Assembly (NCBI RefSeq): GCF_001705515.1
Contig: NZ_MDJS01000001.1
Location: 1,860,001-1,924,000 of the forward strand
Origin: Mucilaginibacter sp. PPCGB 2223
GTDB taxonomy: Bacteria > Bacteroidota > Bacteroidia > Sphingobacteriales > Sphingobacteriaceae
Direction of reading: 5' to 3'
DNA: 64,000 bases
Below, in pieces: positions 1 through 8,794 of the stretch. The number at the start of each line of letters is the position of its first letter. The first letter of the stretch is position 1. The notes beneath the pieces were generated by a model. That model had not been told where the DNA came from. It saw nothing but the letters and a program-made list of their open reading frames with translations, and did no database searches. A program made the translations under genes and the position numbers.

Positions 1-2324
1 CCGTTTAAGCTGATGAATACTTCCTTATATTTTAAGTTCTCGTCATTGTTGCGGTTCATGCTCATAATGAGCGCCGTTTCTTTGTCCGTAATGCCTAATA
101 GCTGCTGTATTTTAGGAAAATCATTCTGATACTTCCGCTGGTCAAGTAAGATTTTGCAATCGCTGTTATTGATGATGGCTTGCTTTACAACCGGCGAACT
201 GATTATATCTTCGATGTCCTGGGTAACCACCAATGCTTCACCGAAATATTTACGGACGGTTTTAAAGAGATATTTAATGTACTCCGCCATCCCTTCGCGT
301 GCAATTGCTTTCCAGGCTTCCTCTATCAAAATCATTTTACGAACATCTTTCCCAAGTTTGCGCATTTTGGAAACGAAAGTTTCCATGATAATTAAGGTAA
401 CGACCGGAAATAAGATAGGATGGTCTTTGATGTTGTCCAGTTCGAAGACAATAAAGCGCCTTTGCAAAAGATCAAGGTTTTCTTTAGCATTCAGCAGGTA
501 AGCGTATTCACCACCTTTATAGTATGGTTTCAATACAAATAGCATGTTATCTATATCAAAACGTTCATCTTTAACTTTTGATTGTTTCATAGCTTCATAA
601 AAGTCCCCGTTCAAAAAATCGTAGAAACTGTCGAAACATGGGAATATGTCAGGTTGCCTTTTTAATTTTTCATAGTAGTGATACAAGGCGTCTGATATAG
701 CTACATACTCTGAACGCTGAACCCCTTCGTCTTCCTTTTTCCATAAAGCGAGAATCATGGCTTTGATACTTTCCTTTTTCTCAGTGTCCAGATAATCACC
801 ATCAGCAATGTAAAAAGGATTAAAACTGATCGGCTCGTCTTCGGTATAAGTGAAATAATAACCGCCTACGAAGTCACAAAGTCCCTGATAACTATGCCCC
901 ACATCGACTAAAACCACATGGGAGCCTTGTTCAAAGTAGCTGCGAAGCAGGTGGTTAGTAAAAAACGACTTTCCGCTGCCAGATGGACCTAAGATAAATT
1001 TATTGCGATTAGTGGTTATTCCTTTTGTCATAGGGTCGTCGCTGATATCTACATGTACCGGCTTGCCGGATAAGCGGTCACCTAACCGTATACCACAAGG
1101 GCTGATGCTTGATTGATAATTTGTTTCCAGGTTTAAGAAACAGGTGGCCTGTTCAACGAATGTATCGAAGGTGTCATTCATTGGAAAGGCGGCTTCATTA
1201 CCTGGTAAGCCCGACCACCAGATTTGGGCAGCTCCATCGGTTTCCTGTTTCGGCTGTGCATCCATTTGAGCCAGTGAGGAACTGACCTTATTTTTGAGAT
1301 CCTTAAGAAGTGAAGGGTTATCAGTCCAGGCTAAAACATTGAAATGTGCCTTTACCGGTAACCGCTGCTGGCTGATCGCTTCGTTCAGAAAATCGTGCGT
1401 AGCATCCCGGCCTATGGCATTCTCCCTGGAATAAGCGGAGAGCGATTGTAAGCGCAATTTCTTTGCTTCCAGTCTTTTGATCGTTTGCTGGCTATCGCCT
1501 ATAAAAATATACTGGTTATACAAATGGTTGCATTTGAGCAACGTACCTACTGGCGTAGCAAAGCCTGTACTGAATTTCGTTTTATCGGTACTGTATTTAT
1601 CGTAAGTGATTCTTGGGCCGCATAATGCTGGCAGGTCTTCTGCATCGCTGAGGGTATATAGCTGACAATGGTTATCACCGATCCTTATCTCGTCCTGGAT
1701 ATGGATATCCTTTAATACTGGCGCTTCGTTTGGATTAAGCAAAAAGCAATACTGTTCCAAAACTCCTGCATGTTTTAATGTCCCGGCTAATTGATCATCA
1801 TTTAGCCGGGATAAAGTGATTAAACCACTATCCTCTAACACCCGCACGAACTGGCCGGCGCTATCCTGAAAGTCTCTGAATAATTCATCGCACGTAGTTT
1901 GTACGGGAACAATACGTTTACGCATTAATGAACTTACTGCGCTCGAATGCTGTTTAAATTTATCAGGTTTTTTGGTTAAAAAGATATGGCAGTGATGATG
2001 CAAAAACTCGCGTTCGTGAAAGTAGCGTTCACTGGAATGGGAAAGAAACGTCTTAACCTGCTGATGGCCTTCCTTTGCAAAAACAGCTTCATACCTGTCT
2101 CTAATGAACCAGTCCTGCTTGTGGAATACCGTGTTTTTGGGTAGCAGCTTTAAAGCCTTAATAATAACCTCGTGAAAGGCCAGATATTCGTCATTTGACA
2201 GGGTAAAAATTTCAGGGAGGTTTACTTTATAACCGATTGTAAGATCGCCATTAGCGGAAACCATGGAGTTATGCTCCACCTTATATACAGGAAATACCTG
2301 TTCTGCTTTGCTGTGTGATGCCAT
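1..2324 (-). CDS. traG: Conjugation ATPase TraG (VirB4-like), 3' end cut by window edge
   Basis: The frame stays open on the minus strand from an ATG at 2322-2324 to the window edge, giving at least 774 codons; the C-terminus is missing. A Walker A motif (GPSGSGKSFF) lies near residue 445. A Walker B-like stretch (KMILIEEAWK) is near residue 665, and HALF-type text such as VVTQDIEDI follows. In the family this is the cytoplasmic VirB4-like ATPase that powers assembly of the Bacteroidetes mating apparatus. TraF ends 2 nt upstream and TraE precedes that, which is the CTnDOT gene order traE-traF-traG. Family members are usually a little over 800 residues, so little is missing. Function is confident from motifs and context. 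Confidence 0.93.
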   Translation of the reverse strand, partial: MASHSKAEQVFPVYKVEHNSMVSANGDLTIGYKVNLPEIFTLSNDEYLAFHEVIIKALKLLPKNTVFHKQDWFIRDRYEAVFAKEGHQQVKTFLSHSSERYFHEREFLHHHCHIFLTKKPDKFKQHSSAVSSLMRKRIVPVQTTCDELFRDFQDSAGQFVRVLEDSGLITLSRLNDDQLAGTLKHAGVLEQYCFLLNPNEAPVLKDIHIQDEIRIGDNHCQLYTLSDAEDLPALCGPRITYDKYSTDKTKFSTGFATPVGTLLKCNHLYNQYIFIGDSQQTIKRLEAKKLRLQSLSAYSRENAIGRDATHDFLNEAISQQRLPVKAHFNVLAWTDNPSLLKDLKNKVSSSLAQMDAQPKQETDGAAQIWWSGLPGNEAAFPMNDTFDTFVEQATCFLNLETNYQSSISPCGIRLGDRLSGKPVHVDISDDPMTKGITTNRNKFILGPSGSGKSFFTNHLLRSYFEQGSHVVLVDVGHSYQGLCDFVGGYYFTYTEDEPISFNPFYIADGDYLDTEKKESIKAMILALWKKEDEGVQRSEYVAISDALYHYYEKLKRQPDIFPCFDSFYDFLNGDFYEAMKQSKVKDERFDIDNMLFVLKPYYKGGEYAYLLNAKENLDLLQRRFIVFELDNIKDHPILFPVVTLIIMETFVSKMRKLGKDVRKMILIEEAWKAIAREGMAEYIKYLFKTVRKYFGEALVVTQDIEDIISSPVVKQAIINNSDCKILLDQRKYQNDFPKIQQLLGITDKETALIMSMNRNNDENLKYKEVFISLN

Positions 2325-2326
2325 GA

Positions 2327-2641
2327 TTATTTCTTTAATTTTAAGAATAGATTTCTTGTAGTAAACTTCAAATGGTTGGGCAAATACCTTTTGGCCGCTT
2401 TCTTCATCAGGCCATGTTCTCCGTATTTATGGCTTAATTTAAATACCTGATAAAATAGTGCGCTGCCTAAAACAGAAATGACCATAATGCAACTAATGAC
2501 CGGCACTCCTACGATATACATAACTGCAAAGCCGATAAGCAACAAAACCAATCCAATTGCCAGGTAGCCGATGTACTGCGCCTTAAGTCCTTTAAACTCG
2601 ATAGGCTTGTTAATTCCCTTATTTATCTGATATAATGCCAT
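2327..2641 (-). CDS. traF: Conjugative transposon protein TraF (DUF4133)
   Basis: A 104-residue protein with a conserved N-terminal stretch (INKGINKPIEFKGLKAQYIG) followed by two adjacent membrane segments at about residues 27-65. The C-terminal tail is basic. This is the DUF4133/TraF pattern of Bacteroidetes conjugative elements, a small inner-membrane part of the mating channel. It lies 10 nt after traE and 2 nt before traG, so the three are probably translated from one message. Confidence 0.9.
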   Translation of the reverse strand: MALYQINKGINKPIEFKGLKAQYIGYLAIGLVLLLIGFAVMYIVGVPVISCIMVISVLGSALFYQVFKLSHKYGEHGLMKKAAKRYLPNHLKFTTRNLFLKLKK

Positions 2642-2651
2642 GATACAGGTT

Positions 2652-2990
2652 TTATACTCCGAAAAATGACTTCAGTACTGTCGCAACTACTACAAGAAAT
2701 ATACAGCTGCCAAACCAGCTTGAGGCAACTTTGCCGGTATCGTGTTCACCATCATTCCATTTTTTAAATACTTTGATAGCACCAACAAGTCCAACAATCG
2801 CCCCGATAGCATACATCAAACTTGTGCCTGTAGAGAAGTAGCTTTTAACCTGCGTGGTGGCTGCTGTTATGCCTGAGTTACCATCCTGGGCATAAAGGCT
2901 CAGGCTAATAATTATTAAGGTGATTGTTGCTGCTAAATGCCTTAAAAAATTTACCGCTCTCAAACGGATTTGTGATTTTTGAGATTTCAT
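2652..2990 (-). CDS. traE: Conjugative transposon protein TraE (DUF4134)
   Basis: A 112-residue protein with a basic N-terminus, a hydrophobic segment at about 17-35 that reads as a signal peptide or anchor ending at YAQ-DG, then two further hydrophobic segments at about 58-72 and 92-108. GDGEHDTGKVASSWFG-like text between them (here NDGEHDTGKV) is the usual DUF4134 signature. The size and topology resemble VirB2/VirB3-type small mating-channel proteins. It is the first gene of the traE-F-G set. Confidence 0.9.
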   Translation of the reverse strand: MKSQKSQIRLRAVNFLRHLAATITLIIISLSLYAQDGNSGITAATTQVKSYFSTGTSLMYAIGAIVGLVGAIKVFKKWNDGEHDTGKVASSWFGSCIFLVVVATVLKSFFGV

Positions 2991-3023
2991 AACTTTTAAT
3001 TTTGATGTTAATGGATAGTTTGC

Positions 3024-3554
3024 CTACGCCCAGCTAATCTGGAAGTCTGTTATGGCAACTGTGAATTTTAATTTGTCTTTGGAGATTTCTACCACGCGGG
3101 TTAGTGCAGCAGGAAGGTCTATGTCCTCCTGAAAATTTTTATAAGAGCCAATAAGAATACCCACCAGGGTTAAGAACTCCTGTTTGTTGTCCACTTCTTT
3201 AAAAGCGTCAATCAGGTTACCAGCTTCAGCTACTAACTCTGTAGTGGGGTCATTTTGAATGGCGGTAGTTTGAAGCTGTTCAAAGACGACTTCTTTTGGG
3301 TCGTCCGGCAAAACCTCTGTAAATTGTAAGTTTTGCATTTCGCTAATGGTTACTCCGTTATCCGGTTTAGCCTGGCCCATCACAGAAATAGCTGAAGATT
3401 GACCCACCGAAAAGATTTCAGATTTTTGAGGCTTGCGATTAAATAGATTACTTATTTCTTTTTGATAATATCTGAGAACCACATACAGGTAATAGGAAAT
3501 AGTAATAATGACAATGGCTGCGAAATAGTGCTGCCAGGAAATAGAGGACAACAT
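3024..3554 (-). CDS. Membrane-anchored hypothetical protein of the transfer region
   Basis: A 176-residue protein with one N-terminal membrane helix (about residues 9-28), then a charged soluble domain predicted to face the cytoplasm. No enzymatic motif or named family was recognised. The gene is 33 nt upstream of traE, so it likely belongs to the same transcript. A 30-nt element shared with the promoter region of the HTH gene at 9933-10250 lies 72 nt upstream of its start. Role unknown; position suggests a transfer-associated protein. Confidence 0.75.
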   Translation of the reverse strand: MLSSISWQHYFAAIVIITISYYLYVVLRYYQKEISNLFNRKPQKSEIFSVGQSSAISVMGQAKPDNGVTISEMQNLQFTEVLPDDPKEVVFEQLQTTAIQNDPTTELVAEAGNLIDAFKEVDNKQEFLTLVGILIGSYKNFQEDIDLPAALTRVVEISKDKLKFTVAITDFQISWA

Positions 3555-3626
3555 AATTGCTTTGCTTTAATCCTCACCGCACCATGCGGCGATTGTGAAA
3601 GCAAAGGTTGGAGTAGAAAAAATTAT

Positions 3627-3656
3627 TTTTTCACCACCTATACCTAACTTAGGTGT
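3627..3656 (-). promoter_or_regulatory. Conserved 30-nt upstream element, copy 1
   Basis: Read on the minus strand, this stretch begins ACACCTAAGTTA and ends GTGGTGAAAAA. It matches 26 of 30 positions with 10296-10325. Both copies lie 45-72 nt upstream of a minus-strand start codon and both are preceded on that strand by a run of A. The CACC/GGTG ends can pair. It could be an operator, a promoter element or a leader structure; which is not clear from sequence alone. Confidence 0.5.
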
Positions 3657-3703
3657 TTTTTTATTTAAATGACTGTAATTTTCTGATAAACAGACATTTG
3701 TAA

Positions 3704-4573
3704 TCAGCCAAATTTCAGCCTTTGTTGCGGTGTTGCTTCTTCGTTCAACTTTTCGTCGATTCGTCTTAATAACGCCAGTTTAAGCTTATCTAAGAAAGCA
3801 GTACGTTCCTTTTTCCGTTTGACTATATCAAGGTATTTATGATAATATGAACCAAGATCAACGTGAAAGACAGTTTGAAAAAAACTCACTACAGTTTTTA
3901 TTTCCATATTCCCGTTATTGAATACGCCCACAGCAACTAACGCATAGATTAACTCAACAAGATCTGTTTTATTGAAAGTCCAGGTCAGGGGCAATTCAAG
4001 TCCCATTTCAGGCGGGGTGTCGTCATGTTCCAGCGTTTTTTGAAGTTCCAGATTTAAAAAGTCTTGGTACTTTTCATTAGCAATGATTTTGGATAGCTTA
4101 TAATCATGGCTGGTTGAATATTGTTCATCTTCCTCAAACTCTTCAAGATCTACATGCACATCAAAACCTCCTCGGGTAAAGTATAATTCATCCATTTGAG
4201 TTGATCCCGACCGATAATACTGATAAAATGTTTGATTGTGATCAAAAAAACGTTTGATGTCAGCTAATTCGTAATTGATGAAATCTTTTAAAATACCTTC
4301 ACCGCCCGGAGGAGCCTGCATAATGAACTTATATACATTTATGAAGTAAATGTACTTGCTGTAGAATTGTGGCTTAAGAACTTTAAAAAAGTATATTTCT
4401 TCTTCCTTATTTTCGAAAGCATAACTTGAAATGTAGTTTTTCAGCTTTGCCATTGCCTTTTTGCAAAGTTGAATAGACGTTTTGTATTGATCGGCTATAG
4501 AGTCACCGTTGATTGAAACTTCATTTAATTGATTTTCTAAAGCACTGTAAAGGCGTTCGGTATAAGTTCTCAT
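3704..4573 (-). CDS. rteC: RteC family regulator
   Basis: A 289-residue, largely helical protein. It has the RteC features: a charged N-terminal helical region, the block KPQFYSKYIYFINVY near residue 70, and a C-terminal half with a WTFNKTDLVELIYAL segment where the family carries a winged-helix-like domain. RteC in CTnDOT activates excision and transfer genes downstream of RteB. Here it stands alone, with AT-rich gaps of about 130 nt on either side, and no RteA/RteB pair is visible. Family membership is fairly sure; the target promoter is not known. Confidence 0.8.
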   Translation of the reverse strand: MRTYTERLYSALENQLNEVSINGDSIADQYKTSIQLCKKAMAKLKNYISSYAFENKEEEIYFFKVLKPQFYSKYIYFINVYKFIMQAPPGGEGILKDFINYELADIKRFFDHNQTFYQYYRSGSTQMDELYFTRGGFDVHVDLEEFEEDEQYSTSHDYKLSKIIANEKYQDFLNLELQKTLEHDDTPPEMGLELPLTWTFNKTDLVELIYALVAVGVFNNGNMEIKTVVSFFQTVFHVDLGSYYHKYLDIVKRKKERTAFLDKLKLALLRRIDEKLNEEATPQQRLKFG

Positions 4574-4703
4574 ATCTGTGATGTTGGCTAATTAGGTATA
4601 AATTTATACGCAATTTAAGAATATGATGTTCCAACATACTTAACAGAAATGTAATATTTAGTTAATAATCAGCTACCTAACTGATATTTAAACATGACAG
4701 CAT

Positions 4704-6641
4704 TTATTTTTCATAAGCAATTACATTGGCAAGGATAATTTTTATATCGTCTTTTATTTGCTGATAATTACTCAAAATTGTTGCTTGATCTATATCTCGA
4801 ACTTCGGGTATAGCTAAATAAGATTGCTCTTCGTTTCTGATAGCTTCATGATCGTTTTGTATTTCGTTGTGAAATGTTTTTAGAGATATTTTATTATCGG
4901 GATCGTCGGCAACCATTCCGACAAATTCTCCAGAGGATAAAGAAGCAATTTTTGATGCAGGGATTGCATAATCCAATTGCGTCGATTTACTTACGGATGT
5001 ATCCTGGCTGTTGATTGAGATACTTTCCTTCTCCTGATTAATTTTTCCGAATCGCTCTGATAGCTGTTTTGCAGTATCCCCTGTCACCTGTCCGAAGACT
5101 ATGTTACCGACAATATTTAATATAACCTCTGCTTGTTCACGCCCATAATCTTTTTTAAGCTGGCTATAATCCTGCACAGCCAGGGTAACGGCAACTTTGT
5201 TTGATCGGGCTGTTGCAATCAGGTTATCAATCCCATTAAAATAGATAGTAGGAAACTCATCGTAAATCATACTGCACTTTTGCTGATTTTTCCGGTTGAC
5301 AAGCTTGTTGATCCTATTAATGTAAAGCGATAATACCGCTCCGTAAACTTGTGATTTTTGCGGATTGTTAGCAAGGCAAACGATTTTAGGTTCATCTGGA
5401 TTATTGATGTCCATAGAAAAATCATTTCCGCTCAAAACATAATACAGTTGCGGGGATGCTAACCGGGCCAGGCTAATTTTTGCGCTTGCAATCTGTCCTT
5501 CTAACTGCTCGTAGGCTTCATTCTGCCAGGCAGATACAAAGGGGTTAATAAGGACTTCTATTTCCGGTTCTTGCAACAGTAGTTCAAACAACTCCTTATA
5601 TTCTACTTGCGCTAATTCAATAACATGAGGCAGTGTGCAATAGCGCCCACCTTCATGTTTTTTTAAGAACCACATGATCGCTGTAATAAAATTTATTGGA
5701 GATTCAACGAAAAAGTCACCTTGTTTTTTTATCCATTCCCGGTTAAGTCCGAGCATGATCGTCCGGCTTGCATCTATTGCGTCGGTTATATCCATCATCG
5801 TATGCGGTTCTAAAGGATTAGCCCGATGCATGATATTTTCAAGATTAATAATGTATTGGGTTGGCGGTATTTTATATAGATGGCCATATCTCACCAATGC
5901 ATTGTACACGATCTTGGTTAAATCATCATATTTAAAATCATACACCAACATAGTAAAGCCTTTTTGGATATGTTGAGTAATGATATGTCGAATGACGAAG
6001 TACGACTTACCTGAACCTGGGCTACCACCAATTAATGTTCCTCTGAAGGGATTAATAATATTTATCCAGCTATTCCGGCTTTTTCCTTTCAGATTATATA
6101 CCGCTGGTAAATTAATGGAATATTCGTTTTCTAAAAGCCTTTCCTCTTGCGGGAAGGATTCATTTTTCTTATTGAATATATCTTTCCCAAGATTGATTTT
6201 TAACATTCTGAAAAGCAAACTAATCCCTGAAAGAAGCAGCATGTAACCTATTACTGTTACACCTATATACAACGTAGCTACCGTGGTCGCAGGGTAACGC
6301 ATTTTAGGGAACACTGTACTAATAAAGTATAGTGATAACCCTACAATACAATAAATGACAACCCTTTTTGGTGTAATAGATTCATCCTTCTTTCCTTTGC
6401 TGCCAACCAGCGAAATCATTAACAAAATAAGCGAGGACAGTTTTGCATATAGAACGTTAGCAAAAATTCCCATTTGCGATACGGGCAATAAAATACGGCT
6501 TAAGACAGGTTTTGTTAAGCCTATAATTTGAAAGGCTGTAAAGCAGCTTAGATAAAAATGTACTATTAAAATAGCAATACTTAAAAGCCTTGTAAAGTCT
6601 ATTATCTTTCTAAGGGCTTGTTCGTTTTCACCTGTTTGCAT
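4704..6641 (-). CDS. Type IV coupling protein (TraG/VirD4-like, MobC of Bacteroidetes elements)
   Basis: A 645-residue protein with several N-terminal membrane segments within residues 16-145. A Walker A motif (GGSPGSGKSYF) is at 205-215 and a Walker B-like strand (CSMIYDEFPTIY) is near residue 455. A QDYSQLKKDYG segment follows, as in TraM-recognition-site proteins. Coupling proteins bring the relaxase-DNA complex to the mating channel. The relaxase gene ends 11 nt upstream, matching the usual Bacteroidetes mobA-mobB-mobC order. Length and motifs are complete. Confidence 0.92.
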   Translation of the reverse strand: MQTGENEQALRKIIDFTRLLSIAILIVHFYLSCFTAFQIIGLTKPVLSRILLPVSQMGIFANVLYAKLSSLILLMISLVGSKGKKDESITPKRVVIYCIVGLSLYFISTVFPKMRYPATTVATLYIGVTVIGYMLLLSGISLLFRMLKINLGKDIFNKKNESFPQEERLLENEYSINLPAVYNLKGKSRNSWINIINPFRGTLIGGSPGSGKSYFVIRHIITQHIQKGFTMLVYDFKYDDLTKIVYNALVRYGHLYKIPPTQYIINLENIMHRANPLEPHTMMDITDAIDASRTIMLGLNREWIKKQGDFFVESPINFITAIMWFLKKHEGGRYCTLPHVIELAQVEYKELFELLLQEPEIEVLINPFVSAWQNEAYEQLEGQIASAKISLARLASPQLYYVLSGNDFSMDINNPDEPKIVCLANNPQKSQVYGAVLSLYINRINKLVNRKNQQKCSMIYDEFPTIYFNGIDNLIATARSNKVAVTLAVQDYSQLKKDYGREQAEVILNIVGNIVFGQVTGDTAKQLSERFGKINQEKESISINSQDTSVSKSTQLDYAIPASKIASLSSGEFVGMVADDPDNKISLKTFHNEIQNDHEAIRNEEQSYLAIPEVRDIDQATILSNYQQIKDDIKIILANVIAYEK

Positions 6642-6652
6642 AATGGTAAATT

Positions 6653-7909
6653 TTAAAGTGTGTGACCTTTTCTTTTCTTCTTGCGCTTATTTTGTTGAAG
6701 CCTGCTGATAGCAGCCATGTCCTGCTGTTCTTCCTTAAATAATATGTTTAGCAGTGATTCACCGTCACCACCAGTTGGGTTTGAGACTGAAAAATTGTCA
6801 GGGTTATGGGGGGCTTGAGAGCTGCTATTTTCATTTTTGAAAACTGATTTACTATGCGGTGTTTCCTCGTTTTTAAACCAATTTATTAATGACGCGGCAC
6901 TGTAAATTTTACCTAAGTCGCTGCCGTTAAACACGGATTTAGACCCGTGATCAACGAAAGTTATCCCGTACAATCGGCCTTCTTCATTTTGCCTGAAAAT
7001 GACCTGAATTCCCTCTGCTTTCAACTTGTTTTGAAACGTAAATTTTGAAACAGGTGAGGATAATACCTTGTCAACCTTTGATTTCAACTGTTCTTTTAAT
7101 GGCTTTCGTAGAACCTCATTTAACCGAAACCGGTCTTCAAGCGCTTTCAAAGTTGGCTTGCCGTAGATACTACTTGCCTTAATCGGCACGCCAATTTTAT
7201 TACCTTTTGTATCAAGCACCCAATAAACTAAGCCGTTCCTTTCATACATTCTGGAATCTTTAGAACCGCGATCAGCCGTGACATTGTATTGATTTAGTAC
7301 GGCATTCAATTCAGGAATACTGGTAAATTTGTAGGCTTTCACTACTTCGTTGACTACATTAGTGATTGATCTTTTAGTTTCTGACTTGCCATAATTCAAC
7401 TGCTCTAATGGTCTGTTAATGATTTTTTGCTGTTTACCCTGGTCTTCCGCCTTCACCAAATTGTACGTTAATTCAACCTGTTTCCTTGCAGCCTCAGATG
7501 TCCTGTTCGCCAGTAAATGAAAGCTGATACGTTTTCCGTCCGGCTCAATATTCGTGGTTACAATATGCAGATGGGGGTGTCCGGCATCATGATGTTGGTA
7601 AACCAAATAAGGCTGCTTACCGAACCCCAACCCGTCCATGTAGTCGTCAGCGATTTGCTGTAAAACATCTTTATCAAGGTTTTCGCCAACTGCAAAATTC
7701 AAAGAAACATGCAAAGCATTTACGAGCGTACGTTCATTTCGATTAGCAAGGTCTGTAAGTCGTTGCAGCTTATCATTGAACATTAAATTAGCCGGATCTT
7801 TCAGATAGCCTGGGGCTGAAACCAACTCCGCTTTGCCAATCCTGACTTTATGTTCGTTGTAATTTATTGCACCGATGATGCTTCTCCCGGTTTTAATTTT
7901 TGCGACCAT
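6653..7909 (-). CDS. mobB: Relaxase/mobilization nuclease (MobB, MOBP type)
   Basis: A 418-residue relaxase. The open frame extends further upstream to 7996, but the start at 7909 (MVAKIKTGRSIIGAINYN) is preferred because the family begins there and the upstream part overlaps the accessory gene in another frame. The histidine triad HHDAGHPHLHIV is at about residues 106-117. These histidines bind the metal used for nicking at oriT; a tyrosine in the first 50 residues would be the nucleophile. The gene overlaps the 3' end of mobA by 46 nt, which suggests translational coupling. Confidence 0.92.
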   Translation of the reverse strand: MVAKIKTGRSIIGAINYNEHKVRIGKAELVSAPGYLKDPANLMFNDKLQRLTDLANRNERTLVNALHVSLNFAVGENLDKDVLQQIADDYMDGLGFGKQPYLVYQHHDAGHPHLHIVTTNIEPDGKRISFHLLANRTSEAARKQVELTYNLVKAEDQGKQQKIINRPLEQLNYGKSETKRSITNVVNEVVKAYKFTSIPELNAVLNQYNVTADRGSKDSRMYERNGLVYWVLDTKGNKIGVPIKASSIYGKPTLKALEDRFRLNEVLRKPLKEQLKSKVDKVLSSPVSKFTFQNKLKAEGIQVIFRQNEEGRLYGITFVDHGSKSVFNGSDLGKIYSAASLINWFKNEETPHSKSVFKNENSSSQAPHNPDNFSVSNPTGGDGESLLNILFKEEQQDMAAISRLQQNKRKKKRKGHTL

Positions 7910-8286
7910 AATACTGAAAAGCTTTGCATACGTTCTTTGATCTGGTGGATTGCGGGATCGACCTTGCTGCCAATTATGGATAGCAGATTTAGCCATAAAC
8001 GGTTATCCGCATTTCCATGCGAACTATTAATTTGGCGAACTGCTTGGTTGAGATTGTTGCCAATAGCATTTAACTCTTTTCGAAGTAATGACAGTTCCTC
8101 CAGCATTTCATCCATCGACTTATCGCGGTATGTAACAACCACCGGTTTGCTTAATAATATGCTTCTGCAATACTCACTTAATTTGTTAAACCGTGTCTTT
8201 TTAAATGATGTATATATATACTTGTACTCGGCAGGTTTCAGCCTTGTAAGTAAAGTTTTTGATCTGTTTTCATCCTGTTTTTCCAT
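7864..8286 (-). CDS. mobA: Relaxosome accessory protein (Bacteroidetes MobA / MobC-like)
   Basis: A 140-residue protein. The N-terminal part (RLKPAEYKYIYTSFKKTRFN) looks like a ribbon-helix-helix DNA-binding region, followed by LSEYCRSILL and then a helical part with LLRKELNAIGNNLNQAVRQIN. This combination marks plasmid mobilization relaxosome proteins. It would bind oriT and help load the relaxase encoded immediately downstream. A nested palindrome that could be its target begins about 70 nt upstream of the start codon. Confidence 0.88.
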   Translation of the reverse strand: MEKQDENRSKTLLTRLKPAEYKYIYTSFKKTRFNKLSEYCRSILLSKPVVVTYRDKSMDEMLEELSLLRKELNAIGNNLNQAVRQINSSHGNADNRLWLNLLSIIGSKVDPAIHQIKERMQSFSVLWSQKLKPGEASSVQ

Positions 8287-8356
8287 ACCTCTTGTCTTAT
8301 AAAAATCTGACTTTGGAAGATTTTACCATGGCCCCGGACTGACTTCGGAAGGGAGG

Positions 8357-8392
8357 GCAAGATTTCGTTTGTAATACAAACGTTTATCTTGC
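8357..8392. other. Nested palindrome, candidate oriT
   Basis: Two inverted repeats are nested. The outer arms GCAAGAT/ATCTTGC are at 8357-8363 and 8386-8392, and the inner palindrome CGTTTGTAATACAAACG is at 8366-8382. There is no T-run after it on either strand, which argues against an intrinsic terminator. It sits just upstream of the relaxosome genes mobA-mobB, the usual place for oriT. The nick site cannot be read from sequence alone. Confidence 0.45.
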
Positions 8393-8467
8393 TGATTGCT
8401 GAAAATAGGCAATCTCATCCCTTAAGACCTCTTCATCCTGCAAGCATTCTGTTAAAACCTTAATCAT
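8384..8467 (-). CDS. Possible 27-residue peptide overlapping the gene before it
   Basis: An ATG at 8465-8467 overlaps the stop of the 86-residue gene upstream in an ATGA arrangement. The frame encodes MIKVLTECLQDEEVLRDEIA and seven more residues, ending inside the nested palindrome. Composition is helix-like and acidic, and the overlap suggests coupling, but the ORF is short enough to occur by chance. Confidence 0.3.
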   Translation of the reverse strand: MIKVLTECLQDEEVLRDEIAYFQQSAR

Positions 8468-8724
8468 GTTGACTTCTTTAATTTGGCATCTAAAAAGAAT
8501 TTTAAAGCATCTATACTGATATCCTTTAAAGATTGATCATGCTCAACGCCGTAAGACTTCATGCGCTTTAAAAGCGCCCTGGGAATCCATACATTTAACT
8601 GCGCCTCGTCCTCTTTAACTGCGGCACTTTGCTTGATCGGGTGTACTTCCTGAATGGGTGTTTTAGGAGTGTCCTTCTTAAGCTTGTCCGCTAAGCCACC
8701 CAGCTTGTCTTTGTAATCTGCCAT
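8464..8724 (-). CDS. Small basic protein, possible ribbon-helix-helix DNA binder
   Basis: An 86-residue protein starting MADYKDKLGGLADKLKKD. A start 78 nt further upstream is possible, but that region repeats the iteron-like DNA around parA and reads as non-coding. The C-terminal part (LNVWIPRALLKRMKSYGVEH, then LKDISIDALKFFLDAKLKK) fits a short beta strand followed by two helices, as in CopG/Arc-type proteins. Position directly after parA suggests a ParB-like or partition-accessory partner; this is inference from context. Confidence 0.7.
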   Translation of the reverse strand: MADYKDKLGGLADKLKKDTPKTPIQEVHPIKQSAAVKEDEAQLNVWIPRALLKRMKSYGVEHDQSLKDISIDALKFFLDAKLKKST

Positions 8725-8772
8725 GGTAATACCTATCCTTAGAACTTCAATAAACAATGATTTTAGACGAGT

Positions 8773-8792
8773 ACATAAATCTGTATTTATGT
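8773..8792. repeat. 20-bp inverted repeat next to parA
   Basis: ACATAAAT and ATTTATGT flank a 4-nt spacer (CTGT), immediately 3' of the parA stop codon. The sequence resembles units of the AT-rich array upstream of parA (TACATAATTCTATAA type), so the parA gene is bracketed by similar motifs. It could be a partition site or an operator for the gene at 8464-8724. Confidence 0.4.
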
Positions 8793-8794
8793 AA

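Noticed and set aside
154..501. Open frame on the plus strand at the left edge
   Set aside because: It lies inside the traG frame on the other strand; its translation is rich in Ser/Lys with no motif, and the traG reading is continuous.
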